Shown here piece after piece: positions 1 to 13,500 of a stretch of 64,000 bases of DNA. This DNA is from Oscillospiraceae bacterium (GTDB taxonomy: Bacteria > Bacillota > Clostridia > Oscillospirales > Oscillospiraceae). Numbering within the stretch: position 1 is the stretch's first letter; each line of letters opens with the position of its first letter. The position numbers and the translations under genes were made by a program. The stretch spans positions 33,259-97,258 of the forward strand of contig WRMH01000007.1 of the NCBI GenBank assembly GCA_009777235.1, read 5' to 3'. The notes under the pieces were generated by a model. The model had not been told where the DNA came from and did no database searches. It worked only from the letters and a program-made list of their open reading frames with translations.

Positions 1-139
1 AAACCGCATCGGATAGACTCATCTCTTCGGCCATCATTGCCCGCAGTTTTTGACCGCTGCGGGATTTGAGCCGATAAGCGCCGACCGACAAGTTAGAATC
101 AAAGAAAGGAATAGCAACTATATATGTATGTGTATTCAT
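1..139 (-). CDS. Partial gene, N-terminus of a possible EAL-domain protein (runs off left edge)
   Basis: An ATG at 137-139 on the minus strand is preceded by a GGGGGTG ribosome binding site five bases upstream. The frame stays open to the window edge, giving about 46 residues that begin MNTHTYIVAIPFFDSN. The pattern of hydrophobic strand, then PFFDSN, then GAYRLKSR resembles the first strand of EAL/HDOD-type signalling proteins, where a PIFD motif is followed by AYELLYR. That resemblance is weak and only the first strand is visible, so the family is an inference. It lies downstream of cca on the same strand with a gap of about 30 bases, so it could be part of the same transcript. Confidence 0.5.
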   Translation of the reverse strand, partial: MNTHTYIVAIPFFDSNLSVGAYRLKSRSGQKLRAMMAEEMSLSDAV

Positions 140-168
140 ATCGTCACCCCCGTAGTGTCCTTGGTGTG

Positions 169-1533
169 TCAATTATACACCGGCGGCGGGTCAATGTCAA
201 ACCGCGGCGATTCTTGCAGAGCTTTGAGGAGTTTTTCTTTGTCGTTTTCGATTTTCTCATCAACAACCATCTCGAGCAGCGCGTTTAGCGTTTTGCCGAT
301 TTGAGCGCCGTCCGTTATCCCGGCAGCTATGAGGTCTTTGCCGTTTACGGCCAAATCTTTTAAAGAAAAGCACTGCTGCTGCTCGATAATTATATCAATG
401 AGGGTTGAAATAATGGCGGTGTTGTCGGGGAATTTTTCGCGAAAATGCTCTGACTTGGCGGCGTTGTCGGCCTTTTTTACGAGAAGCAGACGGCGAAGCT
501 GAGTCTCGCCCAGCTTGCCAAGCCATCTTTTTACGCTCCTGTGATTTGGGTCAAGGTCAATCCCGTGGCACAAAACAAGCCCGGTCACGATTTTTGAGGT
601 CTCCTTATCATACCGCAGACGGTTTAGTATCTCACGCGACATATCGGCGCTCACGCCCTCATGCCCGCGAAAACTTGAGGCGCCTTTTTCGCTCAATTTA
701 TAGCAGCCGGGCTTTGCGATGTCATGAAAAAGCATTGCCAAACGAATAGTCAGGTCTTTTGGCGCGGCCTCGACAGAGCGCAAGGTATGCTCCATCACAT
801 CAAAGGCGTGATAGACGCTGTTTTGCTCAAAACCTATGAGCGGCTCAAGCTCGGGGAGTATCTCGGTCAGCACGGGAAGATGCGCCGCAAGAAGCCGTCT
901 TATATTGTCGGCCAAAAGCAACTTGTTAAGCTCCGCCGATATGCGCTCGGAGGCAATGTTTTTCAAAAGCCCCCGATTTTTTATCATGGTGTTTGCCGTG
1001 TTTTCCTCAATGTCATACCCCAAAACGGCGGCAAACCGAAGTGCGCGCATTATGCGCAGAGCATCCTCTTTAAAGCGCTTGTCGGGGTTGCCGACGCATT
1101 TTATCCGCTTTTCGGCTATGTCCAGCGCCCCGCCATAGTAGTCCACGATCCCGGTTTTAGGGTTATATGCCATAGCGTTGACCGTAAAATCCCTGCGAGC
1201 CAAGTCTCTTTTCAAAACATCAACAAACCTGACAGTTTCCGGGCGTCTGTTGTCCTTATATTTGCCGTCAACGCGGTAGGTCGTTATCTCAAACGGCTTA
1301 TGGCGGAGCATGAGCGTTATAGTGCCGTGCTTTAATCCGGTCTCGATGATATGGTGTTTTTTGAAGATTTGCGCCGTTTGACCGGGAAGCGCGGACGTGC
1401 AGACGTCCCAATCGTCCGGTATTTCTTTTCGCAGGCTGTCGCGGACACAGCCGCCAACGGCATACGCCTCAAACCCGTTTTTTTCGAGGGTGTCAATAAT
1501 ATACGTAACGTCAAAAGGCAGGTTAATGACCAT
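169..1533 (-). CDS. cca: CCA-adding tRNA nucleotidyltransferase
   Basis: Adds or repairs the 3' CCA of tRNAs in the cytoplasm. About 454 residues. The class II nucleotidyltransferase head is clear: AVGGCVRDSL (nucleotide-binding GG motif), DDWDVCTSA (metal-binding DxD pair) and RRDFTVNAMAYN, followed by the RNA-binding neck (ALRIMRALRFAAVLGY) and a C-terminal HD domain (MLFHDIAKPG), as in the long bacterial form. Two starts are possible. The upstream ATG (1551) shares its A with the TAA stop of the giant surface-protein gene. The ATG at 1533, six codons in, has GGGAG at suitable distance and gives the family's usual N-terminus (MVINLP), so I chose it. Translation is probably coupled to the gene upstream, an odd pairing of a housekeeping enzyme with a large adhesin-like gene. 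Confidence 0.93.
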   Translation of the reverse strand: MVINLPFDVTYIIDTLEKNGFEAYAVGGCVRDSLRKEIPDDWDVCTSALPGQTAQIFKKHHIIETGLKHGTITLMLRHKPFEITTYRVDGKYKDNRRPETVRFVDVLKRDLARRDFTVNAMAYNPKTGIVDYYGGALDIAEKRIKCVGNPDKRFKEDALRIMRALRFAAVLGYDIEENTANTMIKNRGLLKNIASERISAELNKLLLADNIRRLLAAHLPVLTEILPELEPLIGFEQNSVYHAFDVMEHTLRSVEAAPKDLTIRLAMLFHDIAKPGCYKLSEKGASSFRGHEGVSADMSREILNRLRYDKETSKIVTGLVLCHGIDLDPNHRSVKRWLGKLGETQLRRLLLVKKADNAAKSEHFREKFPDNTAIISTLIDIIIEQQQCFSLKDLAVNGKDLIAAGITDGAQIGKTLNALLEMVVDEKIENDKEKLLKALQESPRFDIDPPPVYN

Positions 1534-1550
1534 AGCGGCAGACACTCCCA

Positions 1551-4500
1551 TTACTCGGGGCTCGGCGGGATGCTGTCATCGGGAGGCTCCGGCACGCGCT
1601 CGCGCTCTCTTGCGGTCTGCTTAAAGGCAAGCCTCGCGGAAACAACGCAGAAAACGAAGAGCAAAAGATTTGACAAAGTCCAGAAGTCAACGAGAATCAT
1701 CGGGTTTCGCATATTCTCGGTAAACAGGAAGAGGATAATGCCAAGCATGGCGGCCGCGATGGTGGCGAGCAGCCAGTCTTTGATATAGCGGCGGCGAAAT
1801 ATGAGAAAAGCGGCGCTCAGAGCGTAGAACCCGCCCGCTATGCAAAGGAGCAGGTTTATAAGAGCCCATGCCGCGGGGGCAACTCCCGAATCTTTGTTGG
1901 GCCACGCGGCCAAAGGTATCTCAAAGTCGCCGATAGCCAAAACAAGAAGATCGTCGTCCGTGATGCCGAGCGTTATGACGCCGCCCAAGACGGAAATGAA
2001 TACGCGGGCAAAACGCGGCGGGTGGATGTCATCTCCGGCGCCGTCCGAGCCGTCGCCGGGCGGGACAGTCACATCAGGGGCGGCGGGGTCGCCCGAGGGG
2101 TCTAAAACAGGCGGGTCAATAACAGAAATCCGCTCACCATCACCGGGAAGTTCGCCGCCCGGCTCGTCGCCGGAACCGTCGCCGGGATCATCGCCCGGAG
2201 AAAGATCGGAGGTGGGCGCGGGGGTAGGCTCTCTCGGCGGCGCGGGGGTGGTGGATTCCGGCGTGGGTGCGGGAGTCGGCGAGAGGTCGCTGCCGTCGCC
2301 CGGAAGTATTTCGTCGTCTTCGTCATCGCCAAGCTCGCCGGGGTCTGCCTCGTCGCCGGACTCTGTGTCGCCGCCGGGTTCTGTGCCGCCGCCGGGAGGC
2401 GGGGTCACAGATTGCGCGACGGGAATGACGAAGGCAAATTCGCTAAAGCGTCCGACGTGAAGATGAATGGTCTGAGTTGAGGCGTTGTAATCAAAATACT
2501 CACCAAAGGCGTTTTGGTTGCCCGCGCCCTTGGGTAATTGCTCGACAGAGCCGTTGTGCAGGCGGAAGACCACTACCTTATCGCCGTGTTCGGCAAGAGC
2601 GGAGTCGGCGAGCGGCACATAGATGTCAACATTTCGTGCCAGCTCGGAAAGCAGCTCTGTTACGTCCGCTCCCGCACCGTCACGGGAGAAGTTTCTCACA
2701 TCATTCCAGATGTATTTTCTCATCACAAAGTCTAAGAAGAGCTTTGCTTCCCATTTTACCGTCTTGTCCTCCGAGCTGGAATTTAACGCGCTGTCCACGG
2801 CAGAAACCAAGGTCTGCGCGGCAGTTTCAAGCGCCTTTATCGGCGAGTTTTCGCAAAAGCCCCGGCTATAGAGGTTTAGCAAAATTGCCCCGTTGTTGTA
2901 GATGACAGAATTTATCTCGTCTTGGGAGACTCCTTGCAGGCCGCTGCGCCCGCCGGACGAGACCCGGGCTATGGCGGCAGGGTCGTCCATCAAAGCGTTT
3001 AGTCCGCCGACGACTATGTTTGAGGAAATCGTCTCCACATCATCTTTTATGGTTGCGGGCTCGCGTATGATGAGCTGGGTGTTTTTGCGCCCGCCGCCTC
3101 CGGTATAGATAATGAGGTTGCCAAGGTCATAGCCTTTTGAGGGATCGCCCTCATCAAAAGTCACTTCGATATAAAATGTCCGCACGATCTGCTCCGTATA
3201 GTCAAGCTCTTCGCGCTCAATGTCCACAACGACCGTCCGCTCAAAGATGACGACGATGTTGTAAAGGCCGGGGTGAACGTCGCCAAAGCAGAATTTGCCG
3301 CTCTCGTCGGTCGGCCCGACTTGGCTGATCAAGGTGTCGCCCTGCCATAGCTGCACGGTCACTTTTTCCAGCTCATTGAGGTTTTCGTCAAGGATAGTGC
3401 CAAAAACATCATGACCGTCATCGTCTATCTTGTCCCAGACGGCGATAAACTCAGCCGCCCCGGCGACGGGCGTGTTGAGCGGGTAAGAATCGCCCGCGTA
3501 GTCAGAGCCCTTGATGAACCAACCGCGAAAACGGTAGCCGTCGCGGGTGACGACGGGGACGGCGGGATAGCCGCCATAGGCGACGGTTTGCGTCAAAGCT
3601 CCGCTGCCGGACTCGTGGTCATAATCGCCCGCGCTCGCGCCGGGGTCAAAGGTCACGGTATAGGTGTGCGCGGTCCATGCCGCCACGAGGCGATAACCCG
3701 CGAGAGTGTCATAGGTGGGATAGCCGGCGCCGGTCGGCAACTCGGGCAGTTTGTAATCCCAAGCTCCGGGTGCGGTTTCATCTGCCGGGCGAGCCTGTGT
3801 TTCTATCGGCATGACAGCACCGAATGTGCTGACGGAAGTGACTGTCCAGCCGTCAAAATCGTGATTATCGCGGGTGGGCGTTATGACGACAATGCCGGAG
3901 CCGTCAGTAAGCTCTGATAATTTGAAGTTTGCGGTCGGGGTCGCGGGGTCGTTTGTGCCCCTGCGCAGCCAATAGGTGATAGAATAATCGCGCTCTTTCC
4001 AGACGGCGGTGAGGGTCAAATCGTCATCAATCATGCCCGCGGCAATGCCCTCCCTGTCGGAATATGTCACGGTGTCGCTGCCGTCTGTGCTCCAACCGGC
4101 AAAGATATAGCCGGGGCGTGTGAAGCCGGCTCTGGGGAGCAAGATGCCGTCACCATAGGTTACGGAAACATCAGCCATAGTGCCGCTTGCGTAGCCCGCG
4201 TCACCCTCAGAAAGCCCGTCGTTAGAGACGCCGTGAGAAAAGCTCACGGTGAACTTATCAGGTGTCCACAGGGCGGCAAAGTGCAGATCGCCGTCGCGGT
4301 TTTGCAGGGTGTAAATGTCGCCGCCAATGCCGTCTGTAACCGTAAAGCGGTCAATGATAGTGCCGTCAACGCCGCCCTGCCGGATAGTCCAGCCGGAGAA
4401 CACAAAGCCTTTGCGGGTCGGCGGGTTTATCGAAGTCTCGGTCAGCGCCGGGCTATCTTCGCTGCCGATTTCATAGAGGCTGTACTTCTCAGGATTTCCC

Positions 4501-7500
4501 CCTGCGGGCGCGGAGCCTTCGTCATAGTTATAAGCTATGGCATACTCGGCGATTTCCCACTGTGCATAGACGACGATCTCAATGCTTTTAATAGTAAGGT
4601 CAATAATTTTTCCATCTACAGTTACTTCCCCCTCTATGCCTAAGGGATCAGTTACGCCCATGTCAGAGTTTTCAAAGTCAATGCGCCCGTCGAGCAGAGC
4701 GCCGAAAGTGCCGGGATCGCTGCCTTCCCTCGCCCAGCCGATGAACGAGAAGCCGCGCTTTATCAGCGGCGGAGAGGTCTCCGCGATGGTGGGCAAAACG
4801 GCAAAAGTGGGATGCTCTTCATCAAGAGCCTCCACCCAGCCCGCGCTCATGTAGCCGTCGGAGGGAAGCGGAAGCCTGCCGCTGCCGCCGTTTGCGTCAT
4901 AGGTCAAAATGATGCGGGGCTCAACATAATGCCAGATGGCATATAAAGTCACCTCAAAGTCGGTCTCGCTATTCTCTTTAAATATGCCGAGAATAGACGA
5001 GTCTAAGGTAAAGGCTTTGCCGTTAAAGAGATATTTCTCCGCGTCCGGGTCATAGTTTTCGTCCAAGTGATTGTAGACATACTCCGGGTCGGGGTGAAAA
5101 CCGATGAGAATGTGACCGGGGTTGGATAAGTCTTTTGGCAAGGGCAAATCGAGAGACTCACCAAGCGTACCCTCCTGCTCATAAGAACCCATATCTTCCA
5201 TTTCGCCCGCAACATTGTAGTCAAAGTTTACCGTGTAAGTGATCGGCGTCCATTTTGCATAGACGGTGGAGGACGTGAGTTTGTCGTCGTCTCCCGCGAT
5301 AACGGAATATGCCGTAAGGGATGTGATTTCGTCGCCCTTGCCGTCCGGCTCTGAAAACCATCCGGCAAAGACATAGCCGGAGCGGGACGGACTTGAGACG
5401 CCCGAGAGCAGGCCGGCCTGCGTCCACGCAAGGTCGGTCTTTTGCGTATGTGTGTTGAACAAATCAAGGTTGAAGTTTAGCGTATAGCCGCCAAGCTCGA
5501 CCCAAAAGGCATAAAGAGTCACGGTATATAGGGTGTCGTCGCCTTCGGCAAGGTCGGCATAAGATGTCAGCTCCGTGACGCGGTCGCCATCGCCGTCGGG
5601 ACGGGTATACCAGCCGCCAAAGGTAAAGCCGGGCAAGTAGGTCGGGTCAAGAGCAGGGGTAAGGCCGGCCTCCTGCCACAGCACGGATTCTTTGGGATCA
5701 ACAACGCTGCCGTCCGCGCCCGTGTCGTAAATCACCGTATAGTCGGATTTTTCGATCCATGTGGCATAGATACTGACGGATTTTTGTCCGTCGTCGCCGT
5801 CAGCGAGCTCGCCATAGCTGTTTAGGTCGCCCGGCGAGATACCCGCGCCGCCGGGATCAGTGTTCCATCCGGCAAAAAGATAACCGACGCGGGCGGGATA
5901 AGACACTTCCGCCAAAAGACCTGTCTGCGTCCAGCGCACCCCGGTTTTGCGCGCGATTTCCAAAGAGCTGTCGCTATAGAAGACCACGGTAAAATCGTCC
6001 ATTTCCAGCCACTCGGCGTTTACAGTGACAGAAGATGTGGTATCAAAGACCGCAAGATCGCTGTATGCGGTATCTTCTGTAAGATAGAGCAAGTCGCCAT
6101 TTATGGGGTCGTAAGTATACCAGCCGTTAAAATAATAACCTTTATACTTTGAGAGCGGAGCCGGGACGCCGGAGTCAAGGCCGTCTTGCGTCCATTTAAG
6201 GCCGCTGACAGTCCATGTTGAAAGATTTTCTTCATCGGATGTGTTTTTTGGGTCGTCGGGATCAAAGATTCCGTCCTCGCCTGTGTCAAAGGTCAGCGAG
6301 AAGGAGCTTTTTTCCGTCCACATGGCATAGAGCGTGAGGCGGCGGCAGCTATCGTCGTCAAAGAGCGCGTAGTCGTCCGCGTCTGTCGGGTCTAAGGTAA
6401 AAGACGCTTTATCCGCAAAAGGTTCTCCCGTGCCGTCGCAGTGGGTGTTCCATCCGGAGAAAGTGTAGCCGGTGCGGGAAAATTCGTTTTCCGTAAGCTC
6501 CGCCGGATAATCATAGTCGTGGACGTATACGTTTTCCATTGTGCCTGTGCCCCCGTTCGGGTCAAAAACGATGGTGTAGGCCGCCTCTTTCCAGATGGCG
6601 TAAAGGGTGGTGTCGCCCGCGATAGCGTAGACGTCGCCGTTTGCGAGAGTTTGTCCGCCTATGCCGGAGTTGTTTGTATACCAAAAGTGAAATGATATGG
6701 CGGGGTTGTAGCTTAAGAAGGCGTTTGGCGGGATAGTTATTTTCTCGCCAAAGGTTATGAAAATGTCGTCCATAGCGCCCGTGCCGCCCTCGGCGTCAAA
6801 GTTTGGGTCAAAGCTGACGGTATAGGTGTTAGCATCCCACAGGGCGGTGACGGTGATATCGCCGATAAAGCCGTCCTCGCCGCCAAAGCGATACTCGCCG
6901 TCGCCGCCGGAGAGCGCGATAATATTGTCGTCGGCATCAGAGACGACCCAACCCTTGAAAGTATAGCCGTCCCGGGTCGGGGGTTTGAAGATAATGCCGC
7001 CCGTGATATTGCCCTCGCCGTCGTCGGTGATAATTGTATCGGAAATATTATATTCTTCGGGATTGCCGTCGCCGTTTGTTCCCTCGCCGCCCGGAGCCGC
7101 CGGGTCGCCGAGATCGTAGGTTATGGTAAATTCGTCAGCTTCCCAAACGGCATAGACAGTGACGCCGTCTTCGGTGTCGTCGTCCTCGGTGAAAGTAATC
7201 GAAGAGTCGCCCGCCGTTGCGGCTTTATCTCTCGACCAGCCCTGCCAAGTATAGCCGTGCCTTGAAAGAGGGGGAGAACCGGTGTTGTCCGCCAAAGTGA
7301 GAGTTTCCTCTGCCGTATAGCCGCCTCGGGGCGCGGGCACAGACCCGTCGCCGCCGTTGGCGTCATAATAAAGGGCGATGTTCGGATAGCCCTCTATCCA
7401 GATGGCATAGAGCTTTACGGCTCTGTCTGCAGAGTTTCCGGAAGCGCGGGAGGGGAAAAGATAATCTAACATATCAGGGTCGTTGAGGATAAATGAGTCG

Positions 7501-10500
7501 CCAAAGAAGAGCCACGCCCCGGCGGTATCATCGCCTGTATACCCCGCTGTGCCAAAATCGGAATCTTTATGGAAGCCGCCGACGTAAGTGGGTGTGCCGG
7601 AGGGAGTTTCCGGCGCAAAGTCGTCCCGGCGGGGCAAAGCGACGGGGTCAGAGACGGCGTCAAAACAGGAGACTGTCACGGTCAATTCTCCGTCCGCTTC
7701 GCCGTCTTTGTAGAGAGCATCTGCGTTATTCACGTCAAATGTAATCTCATATTCAATAATCTTATAACCGGCGTTATAGGGAACAGCCGCGTCAGACAGG
7801 CCGCCGACCGTGAAAACGGGGCTGTAACCGTCTGCATCAACATGAGAGGTGTTTAAGGCAAAAGCCGCGTCCGGCGGCAGAAGCTCCACCCAGTCGTTCC
7901 AGTTTATATCGGGATTGTCATTTAGAACATACCTCACCTTATAATAGCCGGACAGATGATCGCTAAAGGACCAAGTTCCGTCGTAATTCGCGCCACTCTG
8001 CGCAATGGGTTTATCTCCGGTGGGTGTTCCGCCGGCATCTGTTTGCCAAAGCTCTACAGTCATGATGTCACTGCCGATTTTTACATCATTTGTTTCGGAT
8101 GCGGCATAGGAACCGTTTCCGCTGCCGTCTAAAAAGGCATAGCCCGAAGTCGCGCCGGAGCTGGCGATACGGTATGCGTCATAGCGGAAGACGGCGGGGT
8201 TTGTGAGTGTGTACGGATTGTCAAGAAGCACCCTTCCTCGGTGGGTGACACGGGCGGTCAGCATGGATAGGGTATGGGAAGCCGGCGCCGTGCCGCTGGC
8301 GGTGAGGTCGGATGGATCATCGTCACAGCTCAAAGAGAAGTAGGCGGCATAGACAGAGCCTGCCGGAAAAGTGGGAATTGTCAGCCGAACATTTGTGATG
8401 TCGTCCCAGCCGTATGCGCTGTCTTCGACATCATCGGCGGTGAGCCATCCGTCGGACTCATCTTCTCCGGCGGGCAGGTACTCGAGAGTATACTCTTCGC
8501 CGTCTGACCAGCCCTCCGGGACACCGGACAGGCGGACGGCTCTGCGCAGAGAAAGTCCATAGTCGGGCGTTGAGCTTGTCTGACCGGCAACGCCTTTGAC
8601 GGTGGCGGCGGTGTGGCTGACGGCTTTGTCTTTTGTCGGCAAGGTAAAGATGGTTTCAAAATCAGAAAGCTCGCTTACGCCCATGTTGCCGATTGTGGCA
8701 TAGGCGGAAAGACGCTCTTTGTAGTCGTCTCGCCAATCGCGGGTGGAGGTATAGTGAAGATAGGACGCGTCAAGGCCGGGATAGAGGATTACTCCGTCCA
8801 TTGCCGCAAGGCGGATGCTTGTTTCGATGGGATTCCAACTGTAGACGACGACCTCGTCATCTTTCGGTTCGCCGGTGAAGGATGCCACGTTAGAACCCTT
8901 GTTGTAATCGGTGATCGAGATGCCGCCGATAACGCCAGAGTTGGCGTTGTTTAGCTCTTCGGGCACGGCGCTCCACCCGGAGGGAAGATATGCTGCGCTG
9001 GGCGTCATGGAGTTGAAGCGGTAGTTGTTATAGGTGTTATTGAGGCCATAGTCGCGGCTGTGGACGTTGCCGGGGTCGGAAGTGTCGCCGCCCCAGTCAA
9101 AGGTGCGGTAAAGCTCGTCAATTACTTTTGAATTGCCGGGCGGGGCTGCGGGCATTGTCATAAGCCGGATGGTGTAGGCTGTTGTGACGGTCCTTCGGAG
9201 CAGGCCGTCAGTGTTTGCGGGTTTACCGTCCGCGGGGATTGTCGGGGATTCTTTGATGACGAGCCATGTCTCCTCCGCGCCGTCTTCTCCTATGACGGTA
9301 AAGCGGCGCACCAGATCGCTCGTGCTGCTGACATAGCTAAAGTTTTCATTGATTTTCAGCCATAGGTAGGAATTGCGGTAGTTTGCCCAAAAGTTGGTAC
9401 TTCCGGTTCGTCCGGCAGGGCTGTTTATGGTGACGTTAAACTCTCCGCCTTGGGAAACGCCGCTGGCAGCGGCGGGGATGCCGGAGACGGTGGGGAAGGG
9501 ATTATAGACGGCGACGGATGTTGTTTTGCGAAAGATGATGGGAAGCGCGCCGTTTACCGTCTGGAGTGCAGACCTGCCGTCTTCGGCGTTTGCGCCTTCA
9601 ACTGTTTTTCCGGTATTAAGGTCTATTTCTTTAAGGGCAGGGATGCCGTCAATATTGCCGGTGGCGGTGGCGGTGAGCTTGAAAATATTAAGGGCGTTAT
9701 CACCGGGGTCATACTTTGCTTCGCCGAGCAATTCGTCATAAAAGCTCATGTCGTAGAAATCACGCACGGCATCGGGGATGGGCTTGCCGTCGGAGCGGAA
9801 ATTCTGGTCGCGGTGCGAGTGAAAGGCGATGTGCGCGCCCGCTGTCGTGCCGGTTGTGTTGTAGGCATCCCAGGTGCCTTTTAGCCACCGGATGCCGGTG
9901 GCGGCTGCGGGGGCCGCGGGGAATCTACTACTGGCTGACGCGGTAAAGTTTACATCACCGACCTTGAAGAGCTCGGCCTCAAAGACAAAGGATGTGAGGT
10001 ATTCGCCGGGTGCTAACTCTAAGTCTATGATGGCGGAGCTTGTGCTGCGAGCCTGTGTCCGGTCGTCAGAGCCCGGCTCGGGCAATATGGCGGTATCTTC
10101 GAGCAGGACGGTTCTCTCTTCGTCCATAAACGGGTCTGTGTTGCTTTTGACGTTATAAGTGATGACGGCTCCTTTATAGAATGTGCCAAAGAGCCTAAAG
10201 GCGGCAATGGTCTCTAAGTAACGCTGCTCCGCCTCGGATTCATTGCCCAGCTCCAATCTGAAATTATCATAAACGGGCCATGTGGCGGGGCGGGGGACTT
10301 GGTCTACGGTGGGCGCCGCGGGATCATGGTAGCCAAATGCTATGGCAGCCGAGCGAGAGGATGTGTAAGGCAAGAGCGCAGAGCCGCTAAAAAAGTCAGA
10401 GTCGGAAGGCCCGATTCCGTCCAGCAAGGGAACTGTGCCGTTGGCGTTAGCTCTGGGGTTTTCAATATTGGGGAGGATTCCGACGGTGCCTTCCGCAGTT

Positions 10501-13500
10501 CCGAGAATGATTTCATTTGCGACCGTATCGTAAGCTAAAATCCAAGGCCCGCCTTGAGCCTGCATGACCAAGGTGTCAACAGGGCTTTGGATATAAAAGT
10601 TTTGAACGCGATAGCGGCCTGTGGGAAAAATATTAGAAGTATCGCCCTTTTTGTTCAAGGCTATGCCAATGCCGGTATAATAGTCGCCGCCGGGGTTTAT
10701 GGGGACGTTTTTAAAAGAGAGCGTATCGCTGTCAAAGACCTCTAAATCAAAGCCGAAAGTATACTGTTGACCCGTGAGGACATTAAGGCCGTCGGTGAGG
10801 GTAAAAACGACCTCAGAGACGGGATTATCCCACGAGGCTTCGGGAAAATAGACGTGGGTAATACGCCCGCCGGTGCGGTTTAGGGTCTCGGTGACAAAGT
10901 CGCCCGGGATAAGTGTATAGTCCTGATCAACAGTGATGGCGGGGACGGCAGTGAGTATTTGCATCTCTTCGTCATCATCCCAGACCATAAGCTCTACTGT
11001 GTCGGAGCGGGTGAGCTCATACTCTGTGCCGTCTTTTAGTGTGTAGGAAATTTTTGTCGAGGCGGGCAGTCCGTGAGGAACAGAGGTGAGCGAGCCGGAG
11101 GATGAGTTATGATGGGTGATGCCGCCGTGCTCAAAGCGTCGTATTGCGGATGTGCCGGAGGCTTCGATATAGATTCCCGTGAGGGAATAGGCGGAGGGAG
11201 CTTTGCCAATACCGGAGACGGCGGTGGTTTCTATCTGCGGGTAGTTTGTGGCGTGGTAGCCGGGCGAGTTTGTTGTGTTTACTGTAAAGAGGTCGGGTGT
11301 GAATACGATGCTGCCGCCGATATGCTGATCGTTTACGTTAAAGCCGTTGTTTGCGGTGGCGGCGGCTGCGTATGTTGTCTCGGTGTTGGCGGTTGCGCGG
11401 CCGTTGGAGAGGGAGATGTTTGTTGTGCTGGTGTCGAGGCGGGTGTTGCCGCGCCAGCCCGCGTTGGCGCTAAAGAAAGTGGATGTCGCGCTGGCGGCAG
11501 TGAACGCATAGGTGTCAATTTCGACAAAGTCGGCGGTCTCGACCCGGGGCGGGTTAAGCTGCAAAGTGACAAGCTCGGCCTGTCCGTCTTTATCGTAAGT
11601 CCAGTATGTGACTTCGGTTTGGCGGGGGGCGGTATAGACGCGGCCGGGATCATATTTGCCGTCCGGATGAGCCAAAGGATCGGCGATAAGGCCGAGCCGG
11701 ATACCAAACGGCGAGCCGGAGGTCAGGGTGGAGACCACTCCGGCAGCTGACACTTTCTTATAATCGCTGTTATAAGGTTCTCCGGAGGTATTGACGGAAT
11801 AGTGGTTAAAGTGCATGAAGCCTTGGATGGGGCTTTGGAACTTGGCTATGTTGTGGGCGTTATCCGGGTCAAGGTCAACGTCGGTAAAGAGGATATAGCG
11901 GCCAAATTCGTCGTTTTGGATGCGCGGTATGTAGTCACGGTTGGTGACGAGCATCCCCTCGGGGATGTAGACCTTTACGGAAAGATTCCAATAAGGGTTG
12001 CGCTGGTATGAGGATTTAGAGTTTTCGGTATCTTCGCCGTTGTTTTTGAGATATTGGTCTAACTTATGGGTGAAGGTGGTGTCTAAAAGATACCATGCGA
12101 CAAGCTGCCCGTTGTAGCGGTCGCCCGTATAAACGGCATGGTCGGTGTCCCAGAGCTGGTTTGTGCTGTGCCAGATGGGGTTTTCGATCCCTGAGCTATT
12201 TTCGAGGTCGAGCAGACGGTGAGGCAAAACTATGCGCCCATAGCCTGTCATGTATAGGGTTTTGCTGTAGGTAAACCAAGGGTCGGGGTTGGTGTTGCCC
12301 GTGGCGGTAGAGGAAGCTGCCCCGAGCGCGTAAAGACCGTTAAAACGCTCTGTCTCATAGACCTTGTAGTTCATCTCGAGAGACATGGCCTCTTGATCTT
12401 CGTCATCGGGGAGGTTCTGCTCGCTGGTCTCCGCGACGCCGCTCCATCCGCCCGACCAGTAGGCCAAATTCGCACGGTTGGTGACAGCAGTGTTTCCCGA
12501 GCCGTAGATTATGGGGTCAGCAGCATCCTGACTCTGATAGACGCCTCGAGAGGTGTTAAACCATAGCTTGGTTTGGCTTGTGATAGCTTCCATCGTATAG
12601 CCGGGGTCAGCTTTTTGTTTCGCGACCTCCTCTATGCCACGCTCATAGATCGAGCGCCCGACGGAGAGGGCGGTGGCGGTTTGAGACGCCGTGGTGCTGG
12701 TCGCGTTGATGGTGGGAATGTCAAAGCTCGGAGTGCCGACGACGTCGTCGGCAAGGAGTATTTCAAGGCGGCCGCCCATGTTGACGCCGCTGGCGTAGCT
12801 TACAGAGCCGTCCAAGGCGGCGCTATAGGCGGGATAACGGTTGGTGACGCCGGCGATCCCGGTCTGGCCTGTGCCGCCGCTGTCAAGGCGCACAAACCTC
12901 ATTCCCTCCGGGGCTTCTAAGGTGATGACGCGGTTTTTGCCGGGACCTTGCGTGTCTATGGTGACTCGCGTAAAATAAGTAAAATCTATGACATAGTCCC
13001 ACTGCCCGTAGATAAGGCCGAGTTCGCTAGAGACGGTAGTTCCGAGCTTATCAACTTCGGGACCGCCGAAAGAGACGTTATTTTTTACAGCCTCAATGAT
13101 GACAGAGGGGGGCGTGGACGCTTCGGAAAACGGGGCAAAAAGGACGCGGACAAGGCGCGGGGCGGAGGTTTCCGTCTCGCCGCTTTCGGGGTTTTGCACC
13201 GAGTATGTGACGTGGGTTTCAAAGTCGTAGCTTATGCCGCCGTCAGAGCCGCCTGTGTTGCTGTCTGTGCCGTCTGTGCCGCCGTCAAAACTGCCGCCGT
13301 CAGAGCCGCCGATAGAACCACTCGCGCCCGAAATACCGACAAAGCCGCCGTCTCCGAAGCCGCCGACAGAGCCACTCGTGCCCGAGATGCCGACAAAGCC
13401 GCCGCCAGAGTCGCCGCCAGAGCTGCCGCCGTCAGTGTCCGCGCCCGAGCCAAGCGAGTCGTCGCCGCCCACACCCGAGCCGTCGCCGGAGGTTACAGCC

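Noticed and set aside
1551..2400. LPxTG sorting signal at the end of the giant protein
   Set aside because: The C-terminus has several membrane helices and a charged tail, but no LPxTG-like motif precedes them.
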